From Exiguobacterium sp. J17977 (GTDB lineage: Bacteria > Bacillota > Bacilli > Exiguobacteriales > Exiguobacteriaceae), in contig NZ_JAEQBB010000001.1 of the NCBI RefSeq assembly GCF_018616375.1, positions 372,001 through 436,000 on the forward strand: DNA of 64,000 nucleotides. Reading direction: 5' to 3'. Below the pieces are notes generated by a model. The model was given only the letters and a program-made list of their open reading frames with translations. It made no database searches and had not been told where the DNA came from. This document shows, piece by piece, positions 16,746-25,756 of the stretch; position 1 is the stretch's first letter; each line of letters starts with the position of its first letter. The position numbers were made by a program, and so were the translations under genes.

Positions 16746-19667
16746 ATGGTCAACAAACGATGGAAACAGGCATGGGCAGTTGTGCTAACGTTTGCACTAG
16801 TGCTCTCAATGTTTCCGATGTCATCGTCCGCTCTCGATAAGGGCAAGTCGACGCTCGTCGTCGTGCACTATCAAGAGGCACCGGACAATCAAATGGATTG
16901 GAACTTATGGCTTTGGGCGAATAACCCAGATTACTTCCCGAATAAAGGCTTCGCCTTCAACGGCGAGGACGATTTCGGCAAGGTGGCGGCCTATGAATTC
17001 CCGGTCGATTCACCTGAGAAGCTCGGTCTCATCGTCCGAACGGACAACTGGGAGAAAGATAAAGGGTCGGAGAACGACCGTTTCATCACGAGCGATATGA
17101 TTAAAGACGGCGTTGCCGAAGTGTGGATCAAGTCAGGGGACTCGAAGATCTATACGTCGAACCCGGACGGGGAGACGGCAGCAACGGACGTGGATATGAA
17201 AGTTCATTACTTCCGTTACGACAATACATACACGGACTGGGGTCTTTGGACTTGGCCAGATGGTGGGGACGGTCAAAGCATCAACTTCGATGAGACGGAC
17301 GCCTTCGGCGGTGTCGCGAACGTGAAGTTCGCGAATCCGGACGCGAAGAAGCTCATCGGACTCGTCACGAAAAAAGGCGAATGGGCCGAAAAAGACGGTA
17401 CAGACCGTTTCGCGCTCAGCACGGCGAAAGAGATTTGGCTCGTCGAAGGGGATTCGACGATTTACTACTCGGAACCAGAAATCGATCGTTCACCGAAAAT
17501 CGTTTCATTCGAGGCGGACACGTTCCGTCAAGCGGAGCTCACACTCAACCGCGTCATCGATGAGACGTTCTTGAGCGAATTGACGGTCGAAGGTGCGACC
17601 GTTGAATCGGTTAAGAAGTCAGGCGACAAGTCGGTCACGGTCCGTTTCAGTGCCGATATCGACTTGGCGGCGGTCATCACGGCGAAGCACCCGACGTTCG
17701 GAGACAAAGTACTCCAAGCGGGCGACGTGCTCCGCTCACCGGAGTTTGATGCGAAGTACGCTTACGACGGCAAACTCGGCGTGACGTATAAGCAGTCAAA
17801 ATCACAATTCGTCCTCTGGGCCCCGACGGCACAAGACGTGAAACTCGAACTATGGAATATGCCGAAAACGCGTCCAGCTTCAGATAAAGATTTGAAGAAG
17901 ACGATTTCAATGAAGCGTGGCGAACGCGGCACATGGGTCGCTACGGTTCGCGGTGACTTGGATGGCATCGGCTACACATACAACGTCAAGCACGCGTCAG
18001 GCAGCGTCCGCGCGGTCGATCCGTACGCGACGGCCGTCGGTGTGAACGGGGATCAAGGGGTCGTCGTCGACTTGAACGAGACGAAACCGAAACGTTGGAA
18101 CTCGATGAAGCCGAAATTGGCGAAACGGACAGACGCGATCATCTATGAGACGCATGTCCGCGACTTGTCGATTTTCGACGTCACGTCAGACAAGTACGAC
18201 TCAGGCATCAAACACAAAGGTAAATATCTCGGCGTCGTCGAGCCAGGCACGCGTCTGCTCGTCAACGGCAAGAAGACAGCCACGAAGACGGGTCTCGACC
18301 ATATGAAAGACCTCGGTGTCACGCACGTCCAGTTCATTCCGGTGTACGACTATAACACGGCCTCGGTCGATGAGACGAACCCGGATGCATCATACAACTG
18401 GGGCTATGACCCGAAAAACTATAACGCGCCGGAAGGCTCGTACTCGACGAATCCATATGACGCCAAAGTCCGGATTCGTGAGATGAAACAAATGATTCAA
18501 GGGCTCCACGACAACAACTTGCGTGCCGTCATGGACGTCGTCTATAACCACATGTTCGATGCCCAGGCGTCGAACTTGCATAAAATCGTTCCAGGTTACT
18601 ACTACCGCTACACAGAAGGCGGCGACTTCGCGAACGGAACGGGTGTTGGTAACGACACCGCTTCGGAACGCAAGATGATGCAGAAGCTCATCGTCGACTC
18701 GGTCGTCTATTGGGCGCAAGAGTACCATTGGGACGGGTTCCGTTTCGACCTCATGGGTATCCATGACGTCAAGACGATGAACCAAGTTCGTTCGGCGTTG
18801 AACAAGGTCGACCCATCAATCCTCGTCTTCGGCGAAGGTTGGGACCTTGGCACACCGCTCGACCCGGCGAAAAAAGCGAACCAAAAGAACGCCTACAAAA
18901 TGCCGGGCGTCGCGCACTTTAACGACAATATCCGTGACGGTTTGAAAGGCAGTGTCTTCATCGATACGGACAACGGCTTCATCAACGGAAAAGCCGGCCT
19001 TGAGAACCGCATCAAGACAGGGATCGTCGGTGAAATCGACTATAGCGCCGACATCAAAGGATTCACGAAAGAACCGACGCAAGCGATCACGTACGTTGAA
19101 GCGCATGACAACCATACGCTTTGGGACAAGCTCGAACTCACGAACGCGAAAACGTCGGAAGCGGACCGGACGAAGATGCACCGTCTCGCGTCAAGCATCC
19201 TCTTGACGAGCCAAGGGACAACGTTCATCCATGCCGGTCAAGAGTTCATGCGGACGAAAGAGGGCGACCACAACTCGTATAAATCGCCGGACCGCATCAA
19301 CCAAATGGACTGGAAACGGGCCGCTGACCGCAAAGCGGATGTCAAGTACATGAAAGGCTTGATTGAAATGCGTAAAGACAACCCAGGTCTTCGCATGACG
19401 AAGGCAGTCGACGTGAAGAAAAACTTGAAATTCTATAAAGCCGAAGCGAACGTCATCAGCTACTCAATCGATGACAAAGCACCAGGCCAGAAGAAAGACT
19501 TGTTCGTCACGCACAACGCCAACGCCAAGACGGTCAAAGTGAAATTGCCGAGTGGGCAATGGAACCTCATCGTCGACGGGAAACAAGCGGGCACGAAGAC
19601 GATTAAACGCGTCTCGGGCACGGTCGATGTACCGGCTTATAGCTCGGTCGTCGTGAAACAACGTTAA
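16746..19667 (+). CDS. pulA: secreted type I pullulanase (GH13)
   Basis: Extracellular 973-aa debranching enzyme cutting alpha-1,6 links of pullulan and amylopectin. Order: signal peptide (VNKRWKQAWAVVLTFALVLS, cut near SSA), two CBM41 starch-binding modules (about 36-140 and 146-250; DWNLWLWANNPDYF and TDWGLWTWPDGGDG), a linker domain, CBM48 (about 345-440; SQFVLWAPTAQDVKLELWN), GH13 barrel and a beta C-domain. Catalytic landmarks: the pullulanase signature YNWGYDP, DVVYNH, GFRFDLMGIHD (nucleophile Asp), VFGEGWD (acid/base Glu), YVEAHDNHT. No LPxTG or SLH anchor, so probably released. ATG 16746 follows AAGGAGGGACCCAC. Monocistronic, with its own terminator. Confidence 0.95.
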   Translation: MVNKRWKQAWAVVLTFALVLSMFPMSSSALDKGKSTLVVVHYQEAPDNQMDWNLWLWANNPDYFPNKGFAFNGEDDFGKVAAYEFPVDSPEKLGLIVRTDNWEKDKGSENDRFITSDMIKDGVAEVWIKSGDSKIYTSNPDGETAATDVDMKVHYFRYDNTYTDWGLWTWPDGGDGQSINFDETDAFGGVANVKFANPDAKKLIGLVTKKGEWAEKDGTDRFALSTAKEIWLVEGDSTIYYSEPEIDRSPKIVSFEADTFRQAELTLNRVIDETFLSELTVEGATVESVKKSGDKSVTVRFSADIDLAAVITAKHPTFGDKVLQAGDVLRSPEFDAKYAYDGKLGVTYKQSKSQFVLWAPTAQDVKLELWNMPKTRPASDKDLKKTISMKRGERGTWVATVRGDLDGIGYTYNVKHASGSVRAVDPYATAVGVNGDQGVVVDLNETKPKRWNSMKPKLAKRTDAIIYETHVRDLSIFDVTSDKYDSGIKHKGKYLGVVEPGTRLLVNGKKTATKTGLDHMKDLGVTHVQFIPVYDYNTASVDETNPDASYNWGYDPKNYNAPEGSYSTNPYDAKVRIREMKQMIQGLHDNNLRAVMDVVYNHMFDAQASNLHKIVPGYYYRYTEGGDFANGTGVGNDTASERKMMQKLIVDSVVYWAQEYHWDGFRFDLMGIHDVKTMNQVRSALNKVDPSILVFGEGWDLGTPLDPAKKANQKNAYKMPGVAHFNDNIRDGLKGSVFIDTDNGFINGKAGLENRIKTGIVGEIDYSADIKGFTKEPTQAITYVEAHDNHTLWDKLELTNAKTSEADRTKMHRLASSILLTSQGTTFIHAGQEFMRTKEGDHNSYKSPDRINQMDWKRAADRKADVKYMKGLIEMRKDNPGLRMTKAVDVKKNLKFYKAEANVISYSIDDKAPGQKKDLFVTHNANAKTVKVKLPSGQWNLIVDGKQAGTKTIKRVSGTVDVPAYSSVVVKQR

Positions 19668-19674
19668 GCTACGC

Positions 19675-19706
19675 ACCAGAGGTCAAACGACCTCTGGTTT
19701 TTTGTG
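19675..19706 (+). terminator. rho-independent terminator of the pullulanase gene
   Basis: ACCAGAGGTC/GACCTCTGGT perfect 10-bp stem with AAAC loop, then TTTTTTG. Confidence 0.95.
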
Positions 19707-19849
19707 TGCTCAAACGTCCCAATGTGCAATTCCGGAAACTCATTCCCATGATTATCCAATATACAGCGAGATGTGATTATGCAATTTTATATAATTTATA
19801 CAATTAGAGACGTTTAGCATGACATTCGTCACACTAAGGAGTGAAGTGC

Positions 19850-22702
19850 ATGGGCTTTTTCCGGAATTGGAAACCAGTATTGGAAGTGAACGTTGAACAA
19901 ATCAATCGAAATGAACGAATCAACCTTGATCCCCTCCTGATTGATCAATATCCTGACGCGGTTTACGTGCTAGACAGTGAGATGAATTTAATAGATTCGA
20001 ACGAGAAGCTCTCCCTTTTGTTCCAAGGAAAAGAAGCGCGCTTTTTAAAACCAGACACTTGGCTGAGCAGGCAGGAGATGGAGCGTATCATCTCGTTTCA
20101 TCAACGAGCTCTTCAAGGCGAGACGGTCCATTACGAGCTGAAGGCCGTGAATGAGGACCAGAAACGAATCCACCTGTCCGTGACGAATACGCCGCTCTAT
20201 ACGGGACATGTCATTACCGGATTGTACGGTATCGTGAAAGACTTGACGACACAGACGGAACTGCGCGAACGATACAATAAGTTGGTTGTCAGTCGGGTAT
20301 TATTTGAGCGGATTCCGGGGTTGATTTTGGTTGAACTCGACCTTGAGACGGGTGAGTTCTATCACTCTCCACAAACAGGAAAGTTGCTTGGATTGTCACA
20401 ACGTCAACTAGACATGATGGAGCGTGAACATTTCCGTAACTTGATTCACGAAGAAGACCGGCCGACGTTCGCGGCAGCCGTCAATCGATTGATTCAAAAA
20501 ACGAACGAGTTTCAGTATGAGACACAACTGCGAGTCTTCAATCCGACGCGACAAAGTTTTTTAAACATGATTGTGAAAGTCGGAATGTCTAAAGATCGAA
20601 AAACAATTACATGGGCCATGTTCGACGTCACGAACTTGACGAGCGTGGAAGCGGAGCTGACCGAGGAACGGTCAAAAGTAAAGCAGTTGTGCGAGATTGT
20701 CGACTCGGTCATTTTCGAGCGCTATTTCGAATCGAAACAGTTCAAGTTTTTGACGCCGGGCTTTGCGCACGTCTTCGGGTATACGGAAGAGCAGTTCAAT
20801 GCCCATCCGGATTACTGGCAAAAAGTCGTCGTCCCGGATGACATCCCGAAAATTCATCAGGCGCGGGAAATGACACTGAGTGGGAAATCTTCCACGTTCT
20901 CGTACCGGATATTTGCTAAAGGGGAAGTGAAGTGGATCGAAGAGAACCGGGAACCGATGTTTTCAGAGTCCGGGCAAGTGATCGGGCTGCGCACCCTTGT
21001 CAAAGACATCACGCAATTGAAACAGCAACAGGAAGAGATTTTCCGTCTCGCCTCGCTCGACCCGATCACAAACCTGCCGAACCGCGAATCGATTACGGAG
21101 ACGGTATACGAGCTGACGCAAAAACGGGCCCCGTTCACGTTGTTCTCGTTGTCGTTCAATCGGATTGCGGAGATCAATCATACGTTCGGATTTGAGCTCG
21201 GAGATCAATGGCGCGTCGTGACCGTCAACCGGTTGATTCGTTTGCTACCGAAGGATGCGGTGCTCGGTCATTTAGATGCCGACAACGTATTGATTGTCCT
21301 GCCGCGGCGGATGGAAGATACGGACGTGCTCGCGCTCGGCAATAAACTCGGTACGCTCTCGAAACACCGATTCCGGGTCGACGTGTACGATTTGTTCGCC
21401 CGCATTTCCATCGGGGTCAGCCGCTATCCGGACGACGGGGCGCAAGCGAGCGAATTGATTCAACGGGCCTGTATCGCAATGAACCGGTCCGATCGCAAAG
21501 TGGGGAGCCAGCTCGAGCTGTACTCGTCTCAGATGGACATCGAATCGCTGAAGCGCTATGAACTGCTCCGTGATATGCGGGGCGCTCTTGAGACGAAACA
21601 GTTCTATCTCATGTATCAGCCGAAAGTGAACGCCTGGACGGGTGAAATCATCGGGGCCGAGGCGCTCATGCGTTGGACGCATCCGACGTGGGGCTCGATC
21701 TCGCCGGCCGAATTCATCCCGCTCGCCGAGGAAAGCAGTCTTCACCTCGACTTGACGAACTGGCTGATTGAAGAAGTGTGCCGCTATGTGATGACGCTTC
21801 CGAAAAAAATCCCAATCTCGATTAACGTGTCGGCCAAATATTTGTATCAGGAGCATTTCGAGCGCGTACTCGAGGATACGCTCGACCGTTTCGGTGTCCC
21901 GAACGGCTATCTCGAAGTCGAAATCTCTGAGACGTCGCTGTTAGAGGACGCCCAACAGATTACGCAAGCGTTCGAACGCTTGAATCGTCTCGGCATTCCG
22001 ATCGCCTTCGATGATTTCGGAAAAGGCTATTCGTCGCTCGCTTACTTGCAGGCGTACAGTGCTCAAACGATTAAAATTGACCGCGTGTTCGCCCATCACG
22101 TCAGCCAGAATCGGAAAGCACAAGGCATCGTGCGCAGCCTGCTCGTCATCGCCGAGGAGTTCGGCATGGACGTCGTCGTCGAGGGTGTCGAATTGATGGA
22201 AGACCTGCTCTGTTTGCGTAACTTCGGTTGCCAAGTCATTCAAGGATTCATCTTCAGTCGTCCGCTCAAAGAAACCGATTTCGAACGGGCGCTCGCTGAT
22301 GGCGTGCTGACACCGGTCGAGGAGATGGTCGAGATGATTCAGCCGTCGAATCGATTGATTCATGCAGGTATCACCATCACCCGTCTGCGCAATCGCGACG
22401 TCACAGTCGGGACTTCCCCGATTTTGATTATGCGGCGCGGCTTCAATATGATTGCCTTTTATGGATCGATTCGGCTTCCGGTCGATAGCGAACTCGGTTT
22501 GGTCATCATTCTGAACGATGGAAAAAATCCGTTTTCGATTCGGGTGAATCGTTTGACCGAGCTCGCCAACGGGCTGTATCAGTACGAGGCGTCTTATGAA
22601 CAAACGGTCGAACTCGAGAAACGACTGACCGCTCTCGAGAGTGAGAAACCGAGAGGCTTTACGATTGAACAACCGAAAGACTTGGTCGTCGAGACCGAGT
22701 GA
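19850..22702 (+). CDS. PAS-GGDEF-EAL protein, probable c-di-GMP phosphodiesterase
   Basis: Signalling protein of 950 aa without membrane segments. Three PAS-type domains (about 25-140, 145-265, 275-390) lead to a GGDEF domain (about 400-555) whose active motif is replaced by HLDADN, so cyclase activity is unlikely. The EAL domain (about 565-815) keeps the catalytic set: EALMRW, SINVSAKYL, EVEISETSLLED, FDDFGKGYSS, IKIDRVF and VVEGVEL. A C-terminal region of about 130 residues (NRLIHAGITITRLRN onward) has a strand-rich pattern perhaps PilZ-like; I cannot name it. Start at ATG 19850 behind AAGGAGTGAAGTGC. Stand-alone gene with terminator. Confidence 0.9.
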   Translation: MGFFRNWKPVLEVNVEQINRNERINLDPLLIDQYPDAVYVLDSEMNLIDSNEKLSLLFQGKEARFLKPDTWLSRQEMERIISFHQRALQGETVHYELKAVNEDQKRIHLSVTNTPLYTGHVITGLYGIVKDLTTQTELRERYNKLVVSRVLFERIPGLILVELDLETGEFYHSPQTGKLLGLSQRQLDMMEREHFRNLIHEEDRPTFAAAVNRLIQKTNEFQYETQLRVFNPTRQSFLNMIVKVGMSKDRKTITWAMFDVTNLTSVEAELTEERSKVKQLCEIVDSVIFERYFESKQFKFLTPGFAHVFGYTEEQFNAHPDYWQKVVVPDDIPKIHQAREMTLSGKSSTFSYRIFAKGEVKWIEENREPMFSESGQVIGLRTLVKDITQLKQQQEEIFRLASLDPITNLPNRESITETVYELTQKRAPFTLFSLSFNRIAEINHTFGFELGDQWRVVTVNRLIRLLPKDAVLGHLDADNVLIVLPRRMEDTDVLALGNKLGTLSKHRFRVDVYDLFARISIGVSRYPDDGAQASELIQRACIAMNRSDRKVGSQLELYSSQMDIESLKRYELLRDMRGALETKQFYLMYQPKVNAWTGEIIGAEALMRWTHPTWGSISPAEFIPLAEESSLHLDLTNWLIEEVCRYVMTLPKKIPISINVSAKYLYQEHFERVLEDTLDRFGVPNGYLEVEISETSLLEDAQQITQAFERLNRLGIPIAFDDFGKGYSSLAYLQAYSAQTIKIDRVFAHHVSQNRKAQGIVRSLLVIAEEFGMDVVVEGVELMEDLLCLRNFGCQVIQGFIFSRPLKETDFERALADGVLTPVEEMVEMIQPSNRLIHAGITITRLRNRDVTVGTSPILIMRRGFNMIAFYGSIRLPVDSELGLVIILNDGKNPFSIRVNRLTELANGLYQYEASYEQTVELEKRLTALESEKPRGFTIEQPKDLVVETE

Positions 22703-22705
22703 GAC

Positions 22706-22735
22706 GAGCGGACCGCACATCGGTCCGCTCTTTTT
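22706..22735 (+). terminator. rho-independent terminator of the GGDEF-EAL gene
   Basis: GAGCGGACC/GGTCCGCTC 9-bp stem with a 7-nt loop followed by TTTTT. Confidence 0.93.
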
Positions 22736-22788
22736 ATGGCGTCCGGGTAGAAAACGGGTGAGGTTTCCCTTAAGATGGGAGGGACAGA

Positions 22789-23883
22789 ATGAAAGAGGAG
22801 ATACATGAGATGGACATTCAGGCAGCCCGACACTTTTTCTCACAATTAGAAGGCGATCACGCGGACCGGATTGAAGAAATCGAGCAGTCGATTGCACGTA
22901 CAGGGACGTATACGCTCACGACCGAAGAGTTGACGGAAGGCGCCAAGCTCGCCTGGCGAAACTCGAACCGCTGCATCGGCCGTTTGTTTTGGCAAACGCT
23001 CACCGTCCGGGACGCCCGGCATGCAGAGACGTTCGACGACGTGTTCGAGGCACTCGTCGACCACCTGCGCTACGCGACGAACGGCGGGAAAATCCGCTCG
23101 ACGATGACGGTGCTCCCGAACGAGTTCCGGTTGTTGAACGCGCAACTCGTTCGCTACGCGGCGTATGAGACGGAAGACGGCATCGTTGGCGATCCGCTGT
23201 CCTTGACGATGACGCGACAGGCCGAACGACTCGGTTGGAGCGGGGCGGGAACCGCGTTTGACGTCTTGCCGCTGTTGATTACGGACGGTCGCGAGGTTCG
23301 GCTCTATGAACTGCCGGACGACGCGGTACTCGAGGTCGACATTCGGCACGATACGTACGATTTGTTCGACGGTCGCCCGATTAAATGGCATGCCGTCCCG
23401 GCCATCGCCGACATGGAGCTCGAGATTGGCGGCCTGCGCTTCACATCGGTCCCGTTCAACGGCTGGTATATGGAGACCGAGATTGGGGCGCGAAACTTGG
23501 CCGATACGGACCGCTATAACCTCTTGCCGATCGTCGGCGCGTCGCTCGGGCTCGATACGTCGAAAGAGCGGACGCTTTGGCGCGACCGGGCCCTCGTCGA
23601 ATTGAACGTCGCCGTCTTGCAGTCGTTCGAACGGGCCGGCGTGACGATTGTCGACCACCATACGGCGGCGAAGCAGTTCAAACGGTTCGAAAAGAACGAG
23701 CTGGACGCCGGGCGCGACGTGACCGGGCAATGGAGCTGGCTCATCCCGCCGCTGTCCCCGGCCGCCACGCACGTGTTTCACCGCCACTATGATGACAAAA
23801 TTGTGACGCCGAACTTGTTCGCGCGTTCGGGTTGTCCGTTTTCGGCGTTTCAAGCGAAGGCAAAAGAGGAATCTAAAGCCTAG
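22789..23883 (+). CDS. nos: bacterial nitric oxide synthase, oxygenase domain
   Basis: Cytoplasmic heme enzyme (364 aa) converting L-arginine to citrulline and NO, borrowing reductases from the host cell because it has no reductase domain. The proximal heme thiolate is Cys62 in AWRNSNRCIGRLFW, and the arginine-binding Glu231 lies in FNGWYMETEIGARNL. Length and motifs match Bacillus Nos. Two starts are possible: ATG 22789 (GGGAGG 6 bp upstream, used here) and ATG 22810 (GAGGAG 9 bp upstream). In Bacilli, NO protects against oxidative stress and some antibiotics (family knowledge). Followed 24 bp later by the RDD gene. Confidence 0.95.
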   Translation: MKEEIHEMDIQAARHFFSQLEGDHADRIEEIEQSIARTGTYTLTTEELTEGAKLAWRNSNRCIGRLFWQTLTVRDARHAETFDDVFEALVDHLRYATNGGKIRSTMTVLPNEFRLLNAQLVRYAAYETEDGIVGDPLSLTMTRQAERLGWSGAGTAFDVLPLLITDGREVRLYELPDDAVLEVDIRHDTYDLFDGRPIKWHAVPAIADMELEIGGLRFTSVPFNGWYMETEIGARNLADTDRYNLLPIVGASLGLDTSKERTLWRDRALVELNVAVLQSFERAGVTIVDHHTAAKQFKRFEKNELDAGRDVTGQWSWLIPPLSPAATHVFHRHYDDKIVTPNLFARSGCPFSAFQAKAKEESKA

Positions 23884-23907
23884 AACCGAAACGAGAGGAT
23901 GATGAAC

Positions 23908-24318
23908 GTGGCAGTCCCAATTTGGAAACGTGCCGTTGCCAGTCAAATCGACCAACTTATTTTTCAAACGCCGGCGAAACTCGTCGAGAAGACGATTCGG
24001 AAAAAGTTGTTTCCTGGAAAAGAAGTGAAACGTTACTATTTACCGACGCTCGTGACGATAGCTGGGGAAGTGTACTTCCTGCTCAACAAAAATGGCCAGA
24101 CGATTGGCGACCAGGTCGTCGGGATTAAAGTCGTCAGTCAAGACGGGCGCCCGCTCTCGCTCGAACAAGTGGTGAAGCGGACGTTATATAAAGACGTCGT
24201 CTACCCGGCCACGCTCGGTCTGCCGCTGTTAAAAGCGTTGCAACAGATCAAGTCGGGCAAAGACATGGAATTGCCGCACGATGAATTTGCCCATACGAAA
24301 CTGATTTCGACACGATGA
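23908..24318 (+). CDS. RDD-family membrane protein (degenerate)
   Basis: 136-aa protein with the RDD domain layout: an N-terminal helix containing the RDD position, here changed to AVASQIDQLIF, a second hydrophobic segment LPTLVTIAGEVYFLLN and the family turn NGQTIGDQVVGIKVVSQDGRPLSLEQVVKR. Function of such short RDD proteins is mostly unknown; some are ion or osmolyte antiporters. GAGAGG (23893-23898) touches the ATGATG at 23899, so the GTG at 23908, 9 bp away, is the better start. Probably co-transcribed with nos. Confidence 0.7.
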   Translation: MAVPIWKRAVASQIDQLIFQTPAKLVEKTIRKKLFPGKEVKRYYLPTLVTIAGEVYFLLNKNGQTIGDQVVGIKVVSQDGRPLSLEQVVKRTLYKDVVYPATLGLPLLKALQQIKSGKDMELPHDEFAHTKLISTR

Positions 24319-24330
24319 GTCGAAGCCGAG

Positions 24331-24363
24331 GACAGCGCGACGACAAGTCGGGCTGTCTTTTTT
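24331..24363 (+). terminator. rho-independent terminator after nos-RDD
   Basis: GACAGC-CGAC paired with GTCG-GCTGTC, one G bulge on each side, followed by TTTTTT. Confidence 0.9.
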
Positions 24364-24451
24364 CGGGCGAATCAGTCGGAAAGGAACGAATCCAAAAAAT
24401 AAGGTATAATGAGAAAGGAAAAAATTGAACGACCATTGGAGGATTTTTGTT

Positions 24452-25303
24452 ATGACCAAAATCGCATGGATTACCGATAGTATGGCCAATTTCTCGAAGG
24501 AAGAGGCGGCCCGTCTCGGTGTCGATATCGTCCCGATTCAACTGATTGTAGACGGCAGCGGCTACAGCGAAGTCGACTTGTCGCTCGAAGACTTGCACCG
24601 CTACATGATCGACCAAAAGAAAGAGGCGAAGACATCACAGCCGATTTTCGGTGACTTCATCGCCCGTTATGAGCGTTTGAAAGAAGAAGGGTATGACTGC
24701 GCCATCGCCGTCCACTGCTCGAACGGCTTGAGTTCGACCGTGAAAAACTCGAGTGCGGCGGCTGAAGCGGCTGGCTTCAAAGTTTATACGGTCGATTCGC
24801 ACGCAGCGCTCGAAGCGCAGCAAGAACTCGTCCGTCTCGGTCTCGCCGCCGAGGCGGAAGGCAAGTCGGTCGAGGAAATCGTCGCTTTGCTCGAGGCATG
24901 GCGCGATAAGAAAAACTTCTTCATGATTATCGGCAACATGGAAACGATGCGCCGCGGAGGCCGTGTCTCGTCAGGCGAGATGTTCCTCGCCAATATCTTG
25001 AACATCAAACCAATCATCACGCTCGATGAGACGGGGAAAGTCATCCCGTTCAAAAAAGCACGGTCGCTCAAGAAAGCATACGCCGAGATGGTAACCGAGC
25101 TCGAACGCCGTCACGCTGCGAACGGCATCCACAACAACCGTGTCTTCGTCCAGACGGCACTCGCGCCGGAGATGCAAGACAACATCGTCGCGCTCATTCA
25201 AGCGAAATTGCCAGACATTGAAATCGTCAAGACGCGTTTCTGTCCGTCGATTGCCGTCCACGCAGGTTTTGAGACGGTCGGGATTCTCTGGCTCAACGCG
25301 TAA
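24452..25303 (+). CDS. DegV-family fatty acid-binding protein (first copy)
   Basis: 283-aa protein of the DegV/FakB family that holds a fatty acid for phosphorylation by the FakA kinase, feeding exogenous or recycled acyl chains to phospholipid synthesis. Family features: N-terminal KIAWITDSMANFSKEEA, TSQPIFGDF, AVHCSNGLSSTVKNS (Ser/Thr contacts to the carboxylate), and MRRGGRVSSGEMFLANILNIKPI. ATG 24452 lies behind TTGGAGGATTTTTGTT; a TATAAT hexamer at 24405-24410 is a plausible -10. Thioredoxin-like gene follows 23 bp downstream. No fakA gene in the window. Confidence 0.9.
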   Translation: MTKIAWITDSMANFSKEEAARLGVDIVPIQLIVDGSGYSEVDLSLEDLHRYMIDQKKEAKTSQPIFGDFIARYERLKEEGYDCAIAVHCSNGLSSTVKNSSAAAEAAGFKVYTVDSHAALEAQQELVRLGLAAEAEGKSVEEIVALLEAWRDKKNFFMIIGNMETMRRGGRVSSGEMFLANILNIKPIITLDETGKVIPFKKARSLKKAYAEMVTELERRHAANGIHNNRVFVQTALAPEMQDNIVALIQAKLPDIEIVKTRFCPSIAVHAGFETVGILWLNA

Positions 25304-25326
25304 CCGTACGTAAAGGAGGGAGTTTG

Positions 25327-25650
25327 ATGGAAGCTGTCACCACGCTCACGGCGTTACAGGACCGGATTGCGGACTCGGACCAATTGCTCGTCTACGTCTC
25401 GCATCCAACCTGTAGCGTCTGCCACTCGCTCAAACCGCAAGTCGAAGAGATGTTGACGGAGTTCCCCGAAATCGAGGCGGTCGCCGTCGATTCGGATTTA
25501 GTACCGGAAATTGCCGGCGCCTATTCGATTTTCACCGTACCGGTCGTCCTGTTTTTCCTTGACGGCCGAGAAACGCTTCGCCGGGCCCGGTTCGTCCCGA
25601 TTGGCGAGCTGACCCATCAACTCGAGCGTCTTCAAGAGATGCGCAATTAA
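25327..25650 (+). CDS. thioredoxin-family protein
   Basis: 107-aa single-domain thioredoxin fold with redox motif HPTCSVCHSL (CxxC near residues 29-32, CSVC instead of the classic CGPC) and the cis-proline in FTVPVVLFF. This matches YtpP-like thioredoxins of Bacilli. ATG 25327 follows AAAGGAGGGAGTTTG. Co-transcribed with the degV gene and ended by a perfect palindromic terminator. Confidence 0.88.
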   Translation: MEAVTTLTALQDRIADSDQLLVYVSHPTCSVCHSLKPQVEEMLTEFPEIEAVAVDSDLVPEIAGAYSIFTVPVVLFFLDGRETLRRARFVPIGELTHQLERLQEMRN

Positions 25651-25651
25651 G

Positions 25652-25680
25652 TCCACAGACACGTGTCTGTGGATTTTTTT
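25652..25680 (+). terminator. rho-independent terminator of degV-thioredoxin
   Basis: Perfect palindrome TCCACAGACAC/GTGTCTGTGGA followed by TTTTTTT. Confidence 0.93.
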
Positions 25681-25756
25681 GGTTGTCGGAGCCGGACACG
25701 GGGAATCAGGAGAGTAGTCGCGTCACTTTTTCGAAGGAAGAAATGGGGAAACGCTC

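Noticed and set aside
21941-22897. 318-codon open frame antisense to the EAL gene
   Set aside because: Runs across a terminator and two genes, no motif.
22846-23967. 373-codon open frame antisense to nos
   Set aside because: No recognisable family, Arg/Asp-rich composition typical of a shadow frame, no ribosome site; nos on the other strand has clear catalytic motifs.
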